Notes: generated from the letters alone by a model not told the origin. Positions 44,011 through 55,855 are shown, counted from the stretch's first letter. The stretch: DNA of 64,000 nucleotides from Athripsodes cinereus (GCA_947579605.1 OX388314.1:28488948-28552947), one strand, 5' to 3'. Made by a program: numbers and translations.

Positions 44011-46019
44011 AAGTAAGTAAATAGTAACAAATGGATATTGATCTATTGATACGAGCAAAGTAGTAACAAGTTAACAGACAGATACACTTATGTGAAAGAG
44101 TGTCAATTTTTCTATATTGCCTGAAGAAAAATATGAAATTTTATTAAATTACTACTTATGTAACACGGAGTCAGTAGTATTATATTTGCTGTGTTACTTT
44201 GTAAGAATAAGACAAACTGGTTACCCAATTACTAAATGTTTCGTGATACAGGAACAAGAAAACAGAACAAACTGATATTAATAAAATAGAAACTCCTAGA
44301 TATTTTTTTATATTATTTTTCTAGAATATACTTGTTTTTAAACGTGGAGCCGATCAGAAATTATCATTCAAAGAAGAAGATATTTAAAAATTCATTTTCT
44401 TATGAATGAACAGTTCGCAAATTTTTTTAATACAATATTTTCGGTTTTTCATAATGTATGATTACTTCTGATGATGACATAGCAACAGGTTTTAAGTAAA
44501 GTTTGCTATTTATTTATATTTTATGCTCGATTAAAGCAAACGAAAACAAACTTATTAGCTTTTTAACTTTTGCGTATTTTGTTTTCCCAATTAACCATTG
44601 TATGAATAAAACACTTCTCCCCATATGCTCCTGTATTCCGTCAAGCGACCAATAAAGTTTAGTTCAAGTGAAAGTTATTTATAAAGTTTAGTTAAAGTGA
44701 AAGTCTACACATGCCTACAGGAAATGATATTTTTTTAATTATATTACTACCCTATCATATGAAGTACATTTATCAGACATTTAAAAACATGAACACTTAA
44801 AAACGGACTCTTATAATTTCAAACGAAAATTTTCTCAGTACTTACAATATTTTCCTTATTCTTTGTGTGATGAAAATAAAATAAAATAAAAGCTCCCAGA
44901 AAATTATACGTGTACCTTACATAATAATATGTATGTAGCTCTATAAGACACAGTGTAATAAAAATATTCTTTCTACTTACATACATACGTTCTCATACTT
45001 ATTTAGAAACAGAGAAGGGAAAAGCTATTAGCCTACTTATACCGCTTCTGTAATTCGTTAAACAACAGCCTTTTTCAGGCTTTACGACATGACTATGTTA
45101 CATCGTAAATGTGACGAGACAGCAGAGAAAAAGCTTTACATAAGTTAGACATTAAGTGACTGAATATACTCGTTATATTATTATGTTTGATGAAATGAGA
45201 AATGAAGAGGATTGTTTTATCGAGAAATTATCTTCACGTTCAGATATCTTTAACAAAATAATATTACAGATTTTTATAGAATGTACATCATTTCCATACA
45301 TTATAAAAACTGCTTATCCAAGAGCATGCATCTTCTTTGAAGACCATACACATTTCTAGTTAACATAACTATTGAATTTCTCAATAAATCTTAATATTAT
45401 TGTGAAATCTTGATTTTTACAATGCCATGGAAAAATTGTCAATTTTTTCATCACAGATGGTAAACTGTTACTAAAAAATTAATTCAAAGAATTCTTGGAT
45501 AACTAAAACCGAACAGTTTAAAATTATACTTTTAATATATAATTTAATATATAATACTTTTAAACAGGAGAAATGAATTGATACACAGGAAATGTCAAGA
45601 TGTATCGTATCTAAGTCTTTGATACACAAAATGAACAGGAAAGAGAATGATAAGCTTAATGTTTTAATACATTAAAACACAACTCATACCTACCTTACTA
45701 GTAGTAATATAAGTATTTAATATTATAATATTTTCCATATAACTAATGTAGGTTAAATACAGTCGTGAAATATATTTACAAACCGATGTAAATGTTGGCA
45801 AACTCTCACTAACGTACATCTGTTTGGTACAATACAGTCGAATCCAGTTATTACTATTAATTCGATACTTAAGGATGTCTTTTTATGGTTCGTAGAGGGT
45901 GATGAATAATATGTTGATTACCTACACGAAGCTATTATACTGGATAACTGATTTACGGGAGATCTATACCTATACTCCAATATTTTGAGATTTTACTAAA
46001 GTTATTATTGTTGTGAACT
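44011..46019. other. AT-rich, no gene recognised
   Basis: TAAAGTTTAGTT-AAGTGAAAGT is tandemly duplicated at about 44652-44675 and 44681-44705. No motif-bearing frame was seen. Confidence 0.45.
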
Positions 46020-46165
46020 GATTCCCTTTTGTGTTTTGTTCTTAGTCAATTTTTGTTTTCCAACTATGTTGTGAATGAGAAATTTGATTTGTATGATTGT
46101 GTTTTCCTCAACATGTATGAGGCTCACGCCGTGGTTATGTTAATTGATCAATAAATAACATAGTA
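46020..46165 (+). repeat. LINE-E 3' UTR end
   Basis: TTTTGTGTTTTGTTCTTAGTC to GAGGCTCACGCCGTGG, ending ATCAATAAATA: the plus-strand counterpart of 19885 and 24842. Confidence 0.65.
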
Positions 46166-46184
46166 ATGTTTTCAACCGACAGTA

Positions 46185-46395
46185 TTTGGAGGAAGTATGT
46201 GATGAATAAATAAAAAAAAACACTTTTATTTACTATTTCCACAGTGACTTTATCGAGAGCTTTTGGTCATCATCATCAACGGGTTTACATAAAACGTGTT
46301 ACTTAAAAACACTTTCCGTTAGCCTGATGATGAAGCGGAAGCTCTAAAAGCTGACTTACGATTAATAAAGTTATTTTGAAAGTACTCTATATTTG
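46185..46395 (+). mobile_element. Penelope-like terminal module, partly inverted
   Basis: A complement-oriented piece (AGTGACTTTATCGAGAGC, TCATCATCATCA) at 46250-46290 faces a forward piece (CCTGATGATGAAGCGGAAGC, TCTAAAAGCTGACTTACG, AATAAAGTTA) at 46320-46372. The same blocks occur at 16775 and 47955. Confidence 0.5.
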
Positions 46396-47416
46396 TTTCC
46401 GATTCTTTATTAAAGATAGACACAAAAGTTTGCATTCATTTATCTAGTAGTAAAATAAATTGATTATCTGTAACGTGTCGTATTTTTAGAGGCTTGCTTA
46501 CGTAAATAAAGAGGTCACAGTCGCGATGGCTATATTATATGCCTCTCATGTGAAAAAACAAACTACCTATGCAGACTGTGTGGCAGGATATTCAGCTAGT
46601 AGGTAACTTTAGAAAAAGTTGGCAGGGACAAATAATAGCAAATATGTAGATATGTTATAAAACTCGGTTTGAAGTAGCCAGAGGTCCTAGGAAAAGTAAT
46701 GAAAATGGATGTCAGGAAAAGATTGTCTAGAAATAATAAGGAAATATCTAAGCTCACCCAACATGAAGATAAATAAGATGTATGTAGGTATAACGACGAT
46801 ACGCAAAATATTCTTTGAGGTTTCGTGTGTTTTCAGAATAAAGAGAATTGACTGTACTATACACATCACGTTTATAAACGTAATGTCTACTTAGTGTTCC
46901 CTTATCTCACATATGAAAATATTAAACTTGATGCATCTTACATAAAAGTTGGTATTATTAACGTCTTAACAACTCCTGGTTGTTATATTATGTGGTAATA
47001 ATTTTATCTGTGCCACTCTGGAGGGCTGTTAAAGTATTTTGGAGATAACTTCTAAAAACAGAGAAGTTACATATATTCTTTAATTCTTTACGTGGCATAC
47101 ACTCGTCATAATTACTAGAACTAGCATGAACATATTTTTTTTCTAGTTTTTTTTATCACAACAGACAAAGGTAATGCCTAGAATAATACATCGGTAATAA
47201 AACCCCCTAAAGCATGAGCTCTGCTCAAATTTGAAGGAATATTAAATTATGTTTTACGGTACCTATAGGTACCTATTTATAAATAATAAAGAAAAATCGA
47301 GTGTGCTGCCTGGATGTTCGACATCATATTGTATCCTTCGAGCTTTTAACCGTATGCATAAGCCATTTTTAAAAATATTTTTCATTGGAATCAAACGATT
47401 CAATTCAATATAGAGT
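46396..47416. other. AT-rich, no gene recognised
   Basis: Nothing supported. Confidence 0.4.
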
Positions 47417-47672
47417 TTTACTACTACTACTACTACTATACCATCACGGCATATCCCACAAGTGGGGTAACCAGCAGACCAGCTGCATGTAAGAAACATG
47501 AAAGCTGTCCTCTTCGTGCCAATATAAAATCAAGACATTCAGGATGGGTGGCAAACCTCATCGCTGAATTTAAGATGTACAATGTCTTAATTTTTCGAAT
47601 ACCTGCCTTATACAGGACACTCGAAAACTTAAGGAGAAGAGTGGGAGACCAATTCTTTAGCGAGTTATCCAC
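47417..47672 (-). mobile_element. SINE-like family C, best copy
   Basis: About 255 bp. The minus strand runs from GAATTGGTCTCCCACTCTTC through GAATGTCTTGATTTTATATTG to GGTATAGTAGTAGTAGTAG. The last ~35 bp (CTACCCCACTTG-GG-TA-GCCGTGA-GGTATAG) match the 3' end of RTE-D. A 78-codon open frame spans it, but other copies do not keep it intact. No clear tRNA-like promoter was found, so SINE status is inferred from size, copy number, tail and target duplication. Confidence 0.75.
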
Positions 47673-47954
47673 GGGATTTTTATATAGATTTTTATAGAGT
47701 TTTACATAAAATAGTTTATTTTAATTTTCTAAAAAATGATAAGTCTTCCATCATAATTGACATCGGTGTAGGTATACTTATTCTGTACTTTATTTTTTGT
47801 TTAACTATTTACATTAGTTTTGAGCAGCAAATATGTAGTTTTCCACATCTACATAACTTGCTCTTTTATTAATACGAGTACGGATACTGACTTATCAAGC
47901 AGAAGGCAAAAAACTAAATATCTTACGAAGTTTAAATTATACGTATACCTACGG
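47673..47954. other. AT-rich spacer
   Basis: Nothing recognised. Confidence 0.4.
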
Positions 47955-48140
47955 TTCTTGGTGAAAGTTCATTATTAAAGGAAATTGAGGTTAAGCAAAA
48001 TAAATAGTAATTCCACTGGTAACTTTATTAATTTTCAAGGCAGCTTTTGAAAGATTTCGCTTTCATGAGAGCTCAAAAATTCGAAAGCTGGCTTGCAAGA
48101 ATGAAGTCACTAGTAAAATTACTAAATATTCTGTTTCGTA
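47955..48140 (+). mobile_element. Penelope-like terminal module, folded
   Basis: CTACGGTTCTTGGTGAAAGTTC leads into an inverted pair. AACTTTATTAATTTTCAAGG and CAGCTTTTGAAAGATTTCGC are complement-oriented. Then TTCGAAAGCTGGCTTGC and GAATGAAGTCAC run forward. Confidence 0.5.
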
Positions 48141-48787
48141 TAATAAATATAGCTTAATTTATTCGTACCCAATATTTAAATCAGAAACATTTATACAATT
48201 CATATAAAAGATAAATAAATTGATATAAAGTGGATAAGGTCTCTTAAACAAATCCGCAAGCTTTCATAATAATAATATTATGTTTGTTAATACAAGATAA
48301 ACCACTTCTGAAGTCTGAACCCTGAAGCCATTTAATGTTTTATTTGAACTTTGGAGAGACACAATAATGTTATCAAATATCAACACAGTCTTGTAAAGAT
48401 ATCGTATGAATACTATGCGTCATATATATAATACTGCTTCACTTATGTATGAGAGAACTTTCATGTGGGTTTTCTCGAAGGCATAACTTCTGCAGTTATA
48501 CCTTTTATAATAGTTCATACAATGCATTATGGATTTGTTTTAAATAAAAGTTATTCAGCATGATATTGCGTGCTAAGTTTTGATATGAAATTATGTGATA
48601 AAGTTTTTGAAATGACGTTTATTCAACTTATGAGAATATAGATCGAAAGTTCAGAGAAAAATGAATAACTTGCAGAGACCAATAGTGGAGGGAAGATGTA
48701 GGAGAGACCGAATACTCGTGAGATCGAGTGACTCGATAACAGTAACACTGATCATTTTATTGTTTTTTGTTTCATGTCTACATGGCT
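48141..48787. other. AT-rich, no gene recognised
   Basis: Nothing supported. Confidence 0.4.
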
Positions 48788-49068
48788 GTTTTTTTTAAAT
48801 AACATAGTATTCAATGGTCTACCAAGAACTGTCAAAGATTGTGTCACGCTAGGGAAATTTAAAAGAGAGGTGTGTAAGTGGATTATAAATGATTTGAATG
48901 AAGAAGAAACGGAATAGATTTTGCTTGGGAGGCTTGTGTGAGAAATGAAGGATTTTGGAGTGAATGGAGAATTTCGTGCACGGCGGGGCTGCTTGTAGAT
49001 GGAGGCGGTCTCAACACAGGATCAAATCTAGATTGTTTGTATGTATGTATTAAAAAAAAAAAAAAAAA
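48788..49068 (+). pseudogene. LINE ORF2 C-terminal tip with poly(A) tail
   Basis: Encodes FNGLPRTVKDCVTLGKFKRE then VCKWIINDLNEEETE and a stop at 48914. Another 130 bp follow to a run of about 18 A at 49051-49068. FN-LP--V---SL--FKR is the common C-terminal pattern of Jockey/CR1-type ORF2. Unlike the RTE copies here, this family ends in poly(A). Confidence 0.65.
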
Positions 49069-50210
49069 CTATTATGACCTAAATCCTTTATACGACATGA
49101 TAATAATATAATAACGTGTATTGCTAAAGATCACAATAAATGGAGACAAGTTGTGAATGCTGTTATGTATTTTGATCGAAAAGGATATTAGATATTCTAA
49201 TGCATTAATTTATTCTACAGAAGTTCTAAATCTTTACTCGGACATTGATATTCCGTTCGATCGTCGAAAAAATATATCTCGATCACACTACATGATTAAA
49301 AAAAATCTCCAGATTTGATTAATATTAAAAGTAATCTAATTAATCACCTAAATAACAAACATCTTAACAAAAACAGAGATAATAACGTCATTGTAATTTG
49401 AGAGAGTTATTTGTGCAACCTTTAGAAGTTGTAAAAGGAAGAGGCATTATTTAATTCCGTAACTCATTAACTTAACGAGTCTTAATTACTTTTAAATTAT
49501 TTTAAACCTCATCACTGAATGTCATGTTGTGTACGTGATATACGTGAAAAGCAAATAACAGTGAAGTCACTGCAAAGAAAAAAAAACAAGTAGATTTTAT
49601 CATCTCCGTTTAAGAATTTTAATTATCTCAAACAATTTATGAGAATGTTGTCTTGAGTTATGAATATTTCCTTGAAATTACGAAAATCAGTTCTCTTCAA
49701 TAAGGTTGAACATTTTTTTTATTTCTTCGATGAATATTGTTTCCTTGTCTCAAGATTTATAATTCTTCTATAACGATAAGTCTACTAAAATTGAGAAATA
49801 ATTTATATTTTGTAGTACTTTTTTTATTCTTCTGCGAAGATGAAAATCTTCTTAGCTTGATAAAAATATTTCTTTATTTTATACAAAATTTTAGTTTCTC
49901 AACTTAAGACTATTCTCTTGACTGAAAATGTTTTTTTTCGGTTTCCAATATTTAATAACAATTTTTTTTTAACCCGACTCTACCCTCACTTAAAGCATTA
50001 CGAATTATATTGAATTGTGAAAATAGGGTAGATTGGTAGAGCCTGAATTTGGAATTGAGACTCTAAACTCTAGTAGGTACTACCATGAAAAATGGCAAAA
50101 CAAATTTCAAAATGGCAACACTATAAAACATTAAGGATAACATAACCGTTCATTATTTGCAGTTAGGCTTCTGAGCTAGCCAATTTTGTTAGGTGTGCCG
50201 TTATGGCAAA
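49069..50210. other. AT-rich, no gene recognised
   Basis: TTAACCCGACTCTACCCTC near 49970 and TAGGGTAGATTGGTAGAG near 50023 form a weak inverted pair. No coding signal. Confidence 0.4.
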
Positions 50211-50248
50211 GAAGGAGAGAGAGAGAGAGAGAGACACACACACACACA
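50211..50248. repeat. GA/CA microsatellite
   Basis: Uninterrupted GA dinucleotides pass into ACAC repeats. Confidence 0.95.
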
Positions 50249-50284
50249 AAATGATAAATATAATTATGTAATAAGTCGAAAAAT

Positions 50285-50462
50285 TTTTATAAAGATAATC
50301 TGGGTTTTGTTATACCTAAACCCAAATACAACCTTATACACCTTTCACAGTAAGCTACTAAAAGCTTGTGCCGTGAAAGGGGAGTTTGCCGGTACCTGGT
50401 ATCGAACCACGGACCCCTTGTTCACGAGGGCGAGACTCAAACTTCAGGCTACCGACGAACTC
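50285..50462 (-). mobile_element. SINE-2, near full length
   Basis: The minus strand carries the tRNA-like head ending GGTTCGATACC (one change from the B box), the GCCGGCAAACTCCCC block and CACAAGCTTTTAG, ending AAAACCCAGATTA. Confidence 0.85.
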
Positions 50463-50802
50463 CCGTATTTCCCACAATAAATTTTTGTTTCAAATTTATA
50501 TTTCAATCAATATAATCAAAATATTTCAAATTTATTTTGACACGTGGATAGTTTTTTTAAATACGTGTTGGCAGTAGTGGTTAATAAAATGTGAATATAT
50601 TTCGATGCAAGACTTTTACATCTGTCACTGTAAATTTACATTAATTTTCGATATAAATTTAATACGCGAAATTAAATGATGAAAATAAACGTGGGATGAT
50701 AAATAAATATTGACAAAATCAGTCGTCGATTCGGAAATAATATCGTGAAAATGTTGAAATAAATAAATAAATAACATTTAAATTTATTATTTACAAGTAT
50801 TG
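50463..50802. other. AT-rich, no gene recognised
   Basis: Ends in AAATA repeats near 50760, likely a retroposon tail. Confidence 0.4.
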
Positions 50803-50850
50803 GGTTAGTTGGAAGATATCGCGTCCCTGCGATAAACTCGCCCATTGTGC
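50803..50850 (+). repeat. LINE/SINE tail with stem (family T)
   Basis: GGTTAGTTGGAAGATATCGC then GCGATAAACTCGCCC, able to pair. Confidence 0.55.
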
Positions 50851-51342
50851 AAAATTATTCGTTTATACCATGTAACTTTATCATACCATGTAACTATATG
50901 ATACATACTTTGCGAACTGTCAACTGTCATTCAGCAATTTGTCTGCCAGTTTGTTTTTTTCACAATTACTGTATAAATAGTGAATACTATCTTAAATATT
51001 TATAATAAAAGTAAACCTTACAAGTGATTACTTAAGTGACATTGAACGCTATCCGCCACATACGGTGAGTGTTTTAATAAACGCTGAATAAAATTATATA
51101 TTCCAACAATTACTTGATATTCATAAGGGCTAAAATTGCAAATCAAAGAAGACCACGTCACGTCCAGCCGATCAACCGACCAATCTGAACACTGATCCAC
51201 TGCAACCAATCAGCGGTGAAGAGTTTGATTAATTGAAACAGGGTTGGCACTCTGCAAGTTAATAATTTTATCTTATTTAATTCATAATAACCGTACTCAC
51301 AATTTTATTTTATTTCATTCATTATAAAATAATAAAATTGCA

Positions 51343-52038
51343 ATGATGGATGTCCTGGAGATTATTAACCTGGTAAAAAATGCGGCCTGCGCATTATCAC
51401 AACTTTGTACTGATAACAGTAAATTTACCCGCGACCATATTTCAAAAATACACCCTATTTCAATTGATTTCATGTCTGCAATGAGCATAGCTACTGCAAA
51501 AATATCGAGTCAAGATACAGAAATCAAGCTCCTGAAGGAAAGAATTGCTGCTCTTGAGAAAGATACACCCTCTAACAATGCTATGGACATGTATAATACT
51601 TTGTCTGAACTGAGCGAAAGAAATTTACGATCCAAAAACTTAATTTTGTTTAATGTACCTGAGACGGATACCGCCATGAAAAATAATGATCAAATATCCG
51701 CTGATTTTGATCAGACGACAAAACTAATTGGCGATGCAGTTGATTTGAGAAGTGTATCGGTGAAGAAAATATTTCGCCTCGGTGCTAGAAAGAATGATAA
51801 AATACGACCTCTTAAAGTAACCTTCCAAGATGATGAAGACGCAAGAATGGTTTTCATAAATAAGTCCCGCTTACCGAAACATATCAAAGTTAAACACGAT
51901 CTCACGGATATGCAGAGATCTCATCTCAAAAATCTATGGGATGAGGTAGAAACCAGAAGAAAAAATGGGGAAGATGATCTTATAGTAAAATTCATGAACG
52001 GTACACCGAAAATTTTTAAAAACAACAAAAAAAACTAA
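51343..52038 (+). CDS. LINE ORF1 protein (RNA-binding chaperone type)
   Basis: 231 residues, intact. Residues ~50-95 are heptad-like (DTEIKLLKERIAALEKD, MYNTLSELSERNL) and could form a coiled coil. Residues ~96-190 begin LRSKNLILFNVPE and include LRSVSVKKIFRLG and IRPLKVTFQDDEDARMVFI, the layout of the RRM-like domain of LINE ORF1 proteins that bind the element's RNA. The C terminus is basic (KNNKKN). It overlaps ORF2 in the -1 frame over 19 nt. No zinc knuckle is present. Confidence 0.82.
   Translation: MMDVLEIINLVKNAACALSQLCTDNSKFTRDHISKIHPISIDFMSAMSIATAKISSQDTEIKLLKERIAALEKDTPSNNAMDMYNTLSELSERNLRSKNLILFNVPETDTAMKNNDQISADFDQTTKLIGDAVDLRSVSVKKIFRLGARKNDKIRPLKVTFQDDEDARMVFINKSRLPKHIKVKHDLTDMQRSHLKNLWDEVETRRKNGEDDLIVKFMNGTPKIFKNNKKN
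52029..52035 (+). promoter_or_regulatory. Candidate -1 ribosomal frameshift site, ORF1/ORF2
   Basis: The heptamer A AAA AAC lies in ORF1 frame (AAA AAA AAC TAA), so slipping back one base gives AAA AAA CTA and enters ORF2. The stop follows at once. X XXY YYZ of this kind is a classical slippery sequence. No downstream pseudoknot was worked out. Confidence 0.5.
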
Positions 52039-54878
52039 TCAGTTCTCTCAACATTTATTCTCAGAACATCAGAGGCGCTAAAACCAAAATGTCAGATTTG
52101 CGTCAAAATATACCACTATTGGATCATTCTATATTCGCACTCACAGAAACTTGGCTCGACTGTACTATTAATAACTCCGAATTGGGATTTATAAGACATA
52201 CTATATATAGATGTGACCGCAGTTCTCATACTAGTAGCAAGGAGAGGGGAGGGGGAGTACTGATTGCTATAAACAAAGATATCCCATCCTCGTTAATCAA
52301 ATTAAATAACAAATGCTTAGAACAGCTGTTTGTCTTGCTGCAGCTTAATGGCCGTAAAATAATAATTGGAAATGTTTACTTCCCACCGTCATCCAGCCCA
52401 GATATGTATAAAATTTACTGTGAAGAGTTAGAACAAATTTATTGAAATTACACTCAAGCTTCGTTTATTTTATGTGGAGATTTCAACCTTCCAGGTGTTT
52501 TATGGACACCAGAAAAAAATGACATCCCTCTTGTCGAGAATAACAATGAAGGAGCGAGAGAGTTGATAGATACAGTGACCTTTTTGGGGCTGTCTCAATA
52601 TAATTTCATACCTAACACCCAAAACCGCCTTTTAGACCTAGTTTTTTCTAACTGTAACTCGACGGAGGTTGAACTCGCTGAAGAACCATTGTTGCCCATT
52701 GATGTTCATCATCCACCCTTATTCATAAGGATAAATTTAAAAAATGCTAGTATCACAGATAAGAGAACTTTCTCATACAATTATAATAAGGGAAACTATA
52801 GTGGAGCCACTGATTTTCTATTCAGGTGCGACTGGAGCTTTCTTCAGGATGAAAATGTGGAGTTTTTGGTGGCTGTGTTCTACGGAATTTTATATGATGC
52901 AATAAACCAGTTTATACCTTTCGAGGAATACAGAACACACGACTATCCAAAGTGGTTTTCAAAAGAACTTATCGACTTAATCCTACAGAAGAAGATTGCC
53001 CATAGACACTTCAAGGAAACCAACGATACGAAGTATTATAACATATTCTCGGAACTTAGATCCAAGTGTAACAAACTAAAGGCGGCGTGTTATTCTACAT
53101 TCATACGTGAAGCTGAGAATTCCACATCAGATATGAAGAGTCTGTGGAAGTTCAAAAATTCGCTGAGTAAGAACTGTGGTGACTATCCTGCTGAAATGTT
53201 TTTAAGTGGTGAACGTGTAAATGAACCTCAAAGTATTGTTAACAAATTTGCTGATTTTTTCAGTGATGTATACGAGCAAAATGTTCCAGGCACTCCTGCT
53301 CATTATGATGCGGAGGGCAGATTTGTTAATCTCTCACATGTTAATATATCTTTGGAAAATCTGGAAAAAAAACTATTACATCTCAAATCTGCGAACTCAT
53401 CTGGCCCTGATAATGTTCCACCAGTTTTCTTAAAGAAATGTGCTTCAGCTCTTGCTGTACCTCTAACTGTTTTATTTAATAAGTCCCTTACTTATGGCAT
53501 TTTTCCATCAGCCTGGAAAAGCGGTAACATAGTACCGGTACATAAAAAGGGAGACAAAGCAGACATTTCTAATTACAGACCAATTTGTATTCAGTCTACA
53601 ATAGCTAAGTTATTCGAATCACTCGTTTTAGACCTAATGATGCCCTCTATAAATATAATTATGGTCCCAGAACAACATGGTTTCCTGCCAGGTAGGTCAA
53701 CTTTGACCAACTTGGCAATTTACGAAAATTTTATATCCAAGAGCCTTGCCACAGGATGTCAAGTAGACAGTGTCTACACTGACTTTAGCAAGGCTTTTGA
53801 TAAAGTACCTCACCCCATCCTTATAGATAAGCTGTCTTCTTTGGGTATAATGGACCCTTTATTGAAGTGGCTTACGAGCTATTTAGAGGGACGACCGCTT
53901 CGGGTAAAAATAAGGGATTCAATTTCCGTCAGTTTCACGGCAACCAGCGGCCTACCTCAGGGTAGCCACCTTTCTCCAGCCCTGTTCTTGATTTTTATCA
54001 ATGATCTCCCTTCCAGGTTTGACGACGTTAGTTGTCTTCTCTTTGCCGATGACCTGAAAATTTTTAAGCGGATAGGCGGGGAGGGGGACTGATTGATACT
54101 TCAGGAGAACATTGATAGGTTAAATACCTGGTGTCAGGATAATCAACTTCTGTTAAACGCCTCTAAGTGCCAATTCATTCGTTTCTCAAGAAAGAAAAAT
54201 ATAGTTAAATTCGATTATCACATGGGGAGTAATCTATTAGAATTGGTTAATGAGATACGAGACCTAGGTATTATTTTTGACAACAAACTTTCTTTCTCCA
54301 ACCATATAACCGAGATTACTGGAAGGGCCCTAAAATCTTTAGGATTTGTACTTCGCACAGTATGTGATTTCCACAATATCCACACAATTTCTTTATTATA
54401 CAAGTCGCTGGTGCGTAGCAAACTGGAGTTTAATTCCCCAATTTGGTCGCCTAGCTATGGTGTGCATATCAAGAATGTAGAGCGCGTTCAGCATAAATTC
54501 CTCAGGTTCATAAACTTCAAATTGCGTATCCCAAAGGAAGAACTGAATTACCACCAACTTCAATCCATTCTTAACATGGAAGATTTGTCTAGTAGAAGGA
54601 TTATGAATGATTTGATGTTTTTATTTAAAATTTTGAATGATGGTTTTGACAACCCTAACCTACTACAACTAATTAACTTTCGTGTTCCTGGGCGCACTAC
54701 AAGAAGTCACGAACCTTTTTACTATGAAAATTGTTCCACAAACTATATAAACCACACAATATTTCCACGATTGCATCGCTTGGGAAATGAATATTTATCA
54801 AATGTAGATTTATTTAATATCGGTCTCCCGGTTTTTCAATGTTTTCTAAAAACTACATTCCCTCCTCCAAACTTATAA
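52035..54878 (+). pseudogene. LINE ORF2: APE endonuclease and reverse transcriptase, two in-frame stops
   Basis: About 947 codons. The endonuclease starts LNIYSQNIRGAKTK, then ALTETWLD, GGGVLIAI and, past a TGA at 52443, CGDFNLPGV. These are motifs of APE-type nucleases that nick the target. The reverse transcriptase has SGPDNVPP, WKSGNIVPVHKKGD with NYRPI, TDFSKAFDKVPH, SGLPQGSHLSPALF and the catalytic LLFADDLKIF (Asp codons at 54048-54053). A second TGA at 54090 follows the active site, and the thumb and C terminus continue to 54878. The first in-frame AUG (52089) lies after the conserved QNIRG start, so ORF2 must be entered upstream without AUG. As it stands it cannot give a full enzyme without readthrough. 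Confidence 0.88.
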
Positions 54879-55855
54879 CTATGATATTTGTGAATATGTA
54901 TGCTTGCATGTGTGTGTACCTATATGTATGTGTATGAGTGTTTTTTTGGAAGCTATTTGTTTGCTTTATATTGATTTTAAGGATTTACCATTTTATATTT
55001 TGGAGATAATATCGAGGGAAATTAGGGTGTATTTGGTGGGAATGGTAAGTGTGTTTTGTACTCTTGCCGATTGATATTATGTTTTTGTTTTACTCATGAC
55101 TTTTTTTCTAATGTAGGTATGTATGTGTGTATGTAATTTTTACTTACTGTTCGATATTTTTTTTTTCTCATATAAAATTGTGAATGTACATTGTACTCAT
55201 GCAATGAAAACATGAGGTACCTATTTAAGCAATTGAATTTGGTGTTACTCGAATGATGATGGTTGTCAAACCATGCCATATTTGGTGATCCACTACTGAG
55301 GTGCGCTTGTACTTATCTATAGATACATAGTTGTATTGCTGGGTATTGTGTGCTTACGCTGCTTATGCTGAAAATTATAATTGTTACATTAATTTCAGTG
55401 TACGAGGCCTGAACAGGGTCATCTATCTACAGCAATATATACATATATGCATTACTGAGTACCTACCTACTGTACTTGTCTATTTAATATTGTACCTTCT
55501 TTTATCAACTACTTTTATATACTTTTTCTAAATAATATTTTTGCACCTGCTGTTTACTGCTACTAAATAATATATATACCTTTCCATTTTATGAATATAT
55601 GTATATATATTTTTTCTGTCTTTTAAACTTGTATTAGTGTTTATATTCTTTTTATCTGATTGTTTATACCAGTACTTACCTATTAGAAATTGATTGGTAG
55701 TACATAATTATGTTATTTCTTTTTCTTTTTGTATACCTATTGTTTTTCTCCTTATGCATTATTTCTCTTGACTGTTCCTTTTTATTTGTATTATTTGTAA
55801 AGGCTGATACAGCCGTTTATTATGTAAATAAATATTATGTAAATAAATTTGTATC
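54879..55855 (+). other. 3' UTR of the CR1/Jockey-group LINE
   Basis: No coding potential. The last 190 bp are shared with 32155-32345. The end carries TTATGTAAATAAAT twice. Confidence 0.75.

Larger units (their letters stand above)
50900..55855 (+). mobile_element. CR1/Jockey-group non-LTR retrotransposon, near complete
   Basis: About 4.9 kb. It has a 5' UTR of uncertain start (a less AT-rich part at 51140-51240), ORF1, ORF2 with endonuclease and reverse transcriptase, and a ~970-bp 3' UTR ending in TTATGTAAATAAAT repeats. The 3' end is set by the truncated copy at 32155-32345. ORF2 has only two in-frame stops and no frameshift, so the copy is young. Clade placement is by eye. No target-site duplication was found. 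Confidence 0.85.

Noticed and set aside
43722..44030. 102-residue minus-strand protein
   Set aside because: Antisense of RTE-G (WAGHMARR on plus).
47436..47672. 78-residue protein encoded by family C
   Set aside because: The frame is not kept in most other copies and has no known domain, so it is treated as chance openness in a short retroposon.
52443..54092. Selenocysteine or programmed UGA readthrough in ORF2
   Set aside because: Two UGA stops in a retrotransposon copy are more simply explained by point mutation. No SECIS-like element was identified.
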